A DNA stretch of 64,000 bases from Paraburkholderia caffeinilytica. Lineage in GTDB: Bacteria > Pseudomonadota > Gammaproteobacteria > Burkholderiales > Burkholderiaceae. The translations under genes and the position numbers were made by a program. The notes below the pieces were generated by a model. It worked only from the letters and a program-made list of their open reading frames with translations. It ran no database searches and had not been told where the DNA came from. Position 1 is the stretch's first letter; each line of letters starts with the position of its first letter. The DNA lies in assembly GCF_003368325.1 (NCBI RefSeq), contig NZ_CP031466.1, positions 3,534,001-3,598,000 of the forward strand, in the 5' to 3' direction. This document shows, piece after piece, positions 63,177-64,000 of this stretch.

Positions 63177-64000
63177 ATGACCCACCCAGACGTTATCCCG
63201 ACGACCGGACAGCCCCTTACTTCACTCGACGACAAGTACCTTCGCGACGAGGGACAGGCCTACATGAATGGCATGCAGGCTCTGGTGCGACTGGCCCTTT
63301 CCCAGCAGCGGCGGGATGCCCGCAATGGCTTGCGCACGGCGGGGTTCATTTCCGGCTACCGCGGCTCGCCTCTCGGCTCTTTCGATACTTCGCTCTGGCA
63401 AGCGGGACAGCACCTGAAGAGCCATGACGTCGTGTTTCAACCCGGTGTCAATGAAGACCTGGCGGCCACGGCGTGCTGGGGCACGCAGCAGGCCAACCTC
63501 GCGGGTCAGGGCAAGTTCGACGGTGTGTGCAGTTTGTGGTACGGAAAAGGCCCGGGGGCAGACCGTTCAGGGGATGTGCTCAGGCATGCGAACCTTGCCG
63601 GTACTGCGGAGCATGGCGGCGTCGTAGCGCTGTTCGGCGATGACCATTCCTGCAAGTCTTCGAGCATTCCGCATCAGTCTGAGCATGTGATGATGGGTTG
63701 CGGATTACCCATCTTTTATCCCACGTCCCTGCAGGAGATTCTGGACTTCGGTGCGCACGCGGTGGCGATGTCCCGCAGGTCGGGGCTCTGGGCCTCCATG
63801 AAGCTGGTAAGCGAGATTGTGGAAACGTCTGCTTCCGTCGACGTTAGTCTCCAGCGCGTGCGACCCGATATAGCTATCGATGCTCCCATGCCGTCCGGTG
63901 GACTGAATATCCGTTGGCCAGACCGCTCGCTCGCACAGGAGGAGCGGCTATACAAATACAAGCTTCCAGCTGCGATTGCTTACGCGCGAGCCAACGCCAT
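63177..64000 (+). CDS. Indolepyruvate ferredoxin oxidoreductase family protein (partial)
   Basis: Starts at ATG 63177 (MTHPDVIPTTGQPLTSLDDK) and is open to the window end (274 codons). YMNGMQALVRLALSQQRRDA, TAGFISGYRGSPLGSFDTSL, FQPGVNEDLAATACWGTQQA, SLWYGKGPGADRSGDVLRHA match the N-terminal pyruvate:ferredoxin-oxidoreductase-like domain of the large proteobacterial IorA/B fusions (~1100-1200 aa). These oxidatively decarboxylate aryl- or other 2-oxo acids to acyl-CoA. It is divergent from a LysR gene and near the 2-oxo-acid operon. Confidence 0.92.
   Translation, partial: MTHPDVIPTTGQPLTSLDDKYLRDEGQAYMNGMQALVRLALSQQRRDARNGLRTAGFISGYRGSPLGSFDTSLWQAGQHLKSHDVVFQPGVNEDLAATACWGTQQANLAGQGKFDGVCSLWYGKGPGADRSGDVLRHANLAGTAEHGGVVALFGDDHSCKSSSIPHQSEHVMMGCGLPIFYPTSLQEILDFGAHAVAMSRRSGLWASMKLVSEIVETSASVDVSLQRVRPDIAIDAPMPSGGLNIRWPDRSLAQEERLYKYKLPAAIAYARANA

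Overview
The window looks like chromosomal DNA of a Burkholderia/Paraburkholderia-type betaproteobacterium. This is inferred from the high GC content, the density of LysR/TetR/GntR/MarR/AraC regulators beside one- or two-gene enzyme modules, and aromatic-acid catabolic operons typical of that group. No rRNA and no intact tRNA were seen.

Left part (1-31.7 kb) is a mosaic of small regulated modules: MocR/PaiB divergent pair; TetR with a SnoaL-like protein and an SDR; two LysR regulators around an SDR; a periplasmic phosphatase-family protein; a dicarboxylate symporter with a fumarase/aspartase-superfamily lyase and a divergent GntR regulator sharing two strong palindromes; SDR/LysR; MerR/old-yellow-enzyme with a textbook 19-bp-spacer promoter; a persulfide dioxygenase-rhodanese fusion; a 1-Cys peroxiredoxin; NAD-dependent formate dehydrogenase with a LysR gene; an M24 peptidase-like protein; a two-component system next to a DipZ-type CcdA/thioredoxin protein; an AraC/GyrI regulator; a DHA2 efflux pump; and a truncated GST.

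31.8-40.2 kb is one tightly packed eight-gene minus-strand operon for aerobic CoA-dependent degradation of 2-aminobenzoate (or salicylate): monooxygenase/reductase fusion, SDR, embedded MarR regulator, enoyl-CoA hydratase, acyl-CoA dehydrogenase, thioesterase, RidA and aryl-CoA ligase. Several neighbours overlap by 4 nt, and a good sigma70 promoter precedes the first gene.

40.2-53.5 kb is accessory DNA. Its left half carries a two-gene unit of visibly lower GC: a DUF6602/PD-(D/E)XK-like protein and a 1095-aa protein with a degenerate SIR2-like N-terminus, a STAND-type P-loop ATPase and a long helical C-terminus. This is a candidate anti-phage system and the most interesting item here. It is followed by the 3' half of a tRNA-Lys(CTT) gene with its terminator (an integration scar), a large tyrosine integrase overlapping a KfrA-like gene, a set of small uncharacterised genes (one HAD protein), an XRE regulator, an AbrB-tailed protein and an aminotransferase remnant.

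53.5-64 kb is a second catabolic locus. A seven-gene minus-strand operon combines the lower meta-cleavage trio (2-oxopent-4-enoate hydratase, 4-hydroxy-2-oxovalerate aldolase, acylating acetaldehyde dehydrogenase) with a PLP-dependent dehydratase, a RidA protein, an AlaX-type tRNA-editing protein and a pseudouridine-5'-phosphate glycosidase. AraC, quinone-oxidoreductase and LysR genes follow, and the window ends inside an indolepyruvate ferredoxin oxidoreductase gene. No ring-cleavage gene is present, so the substrate of this locus is open; an unusual amino acid is suggested.
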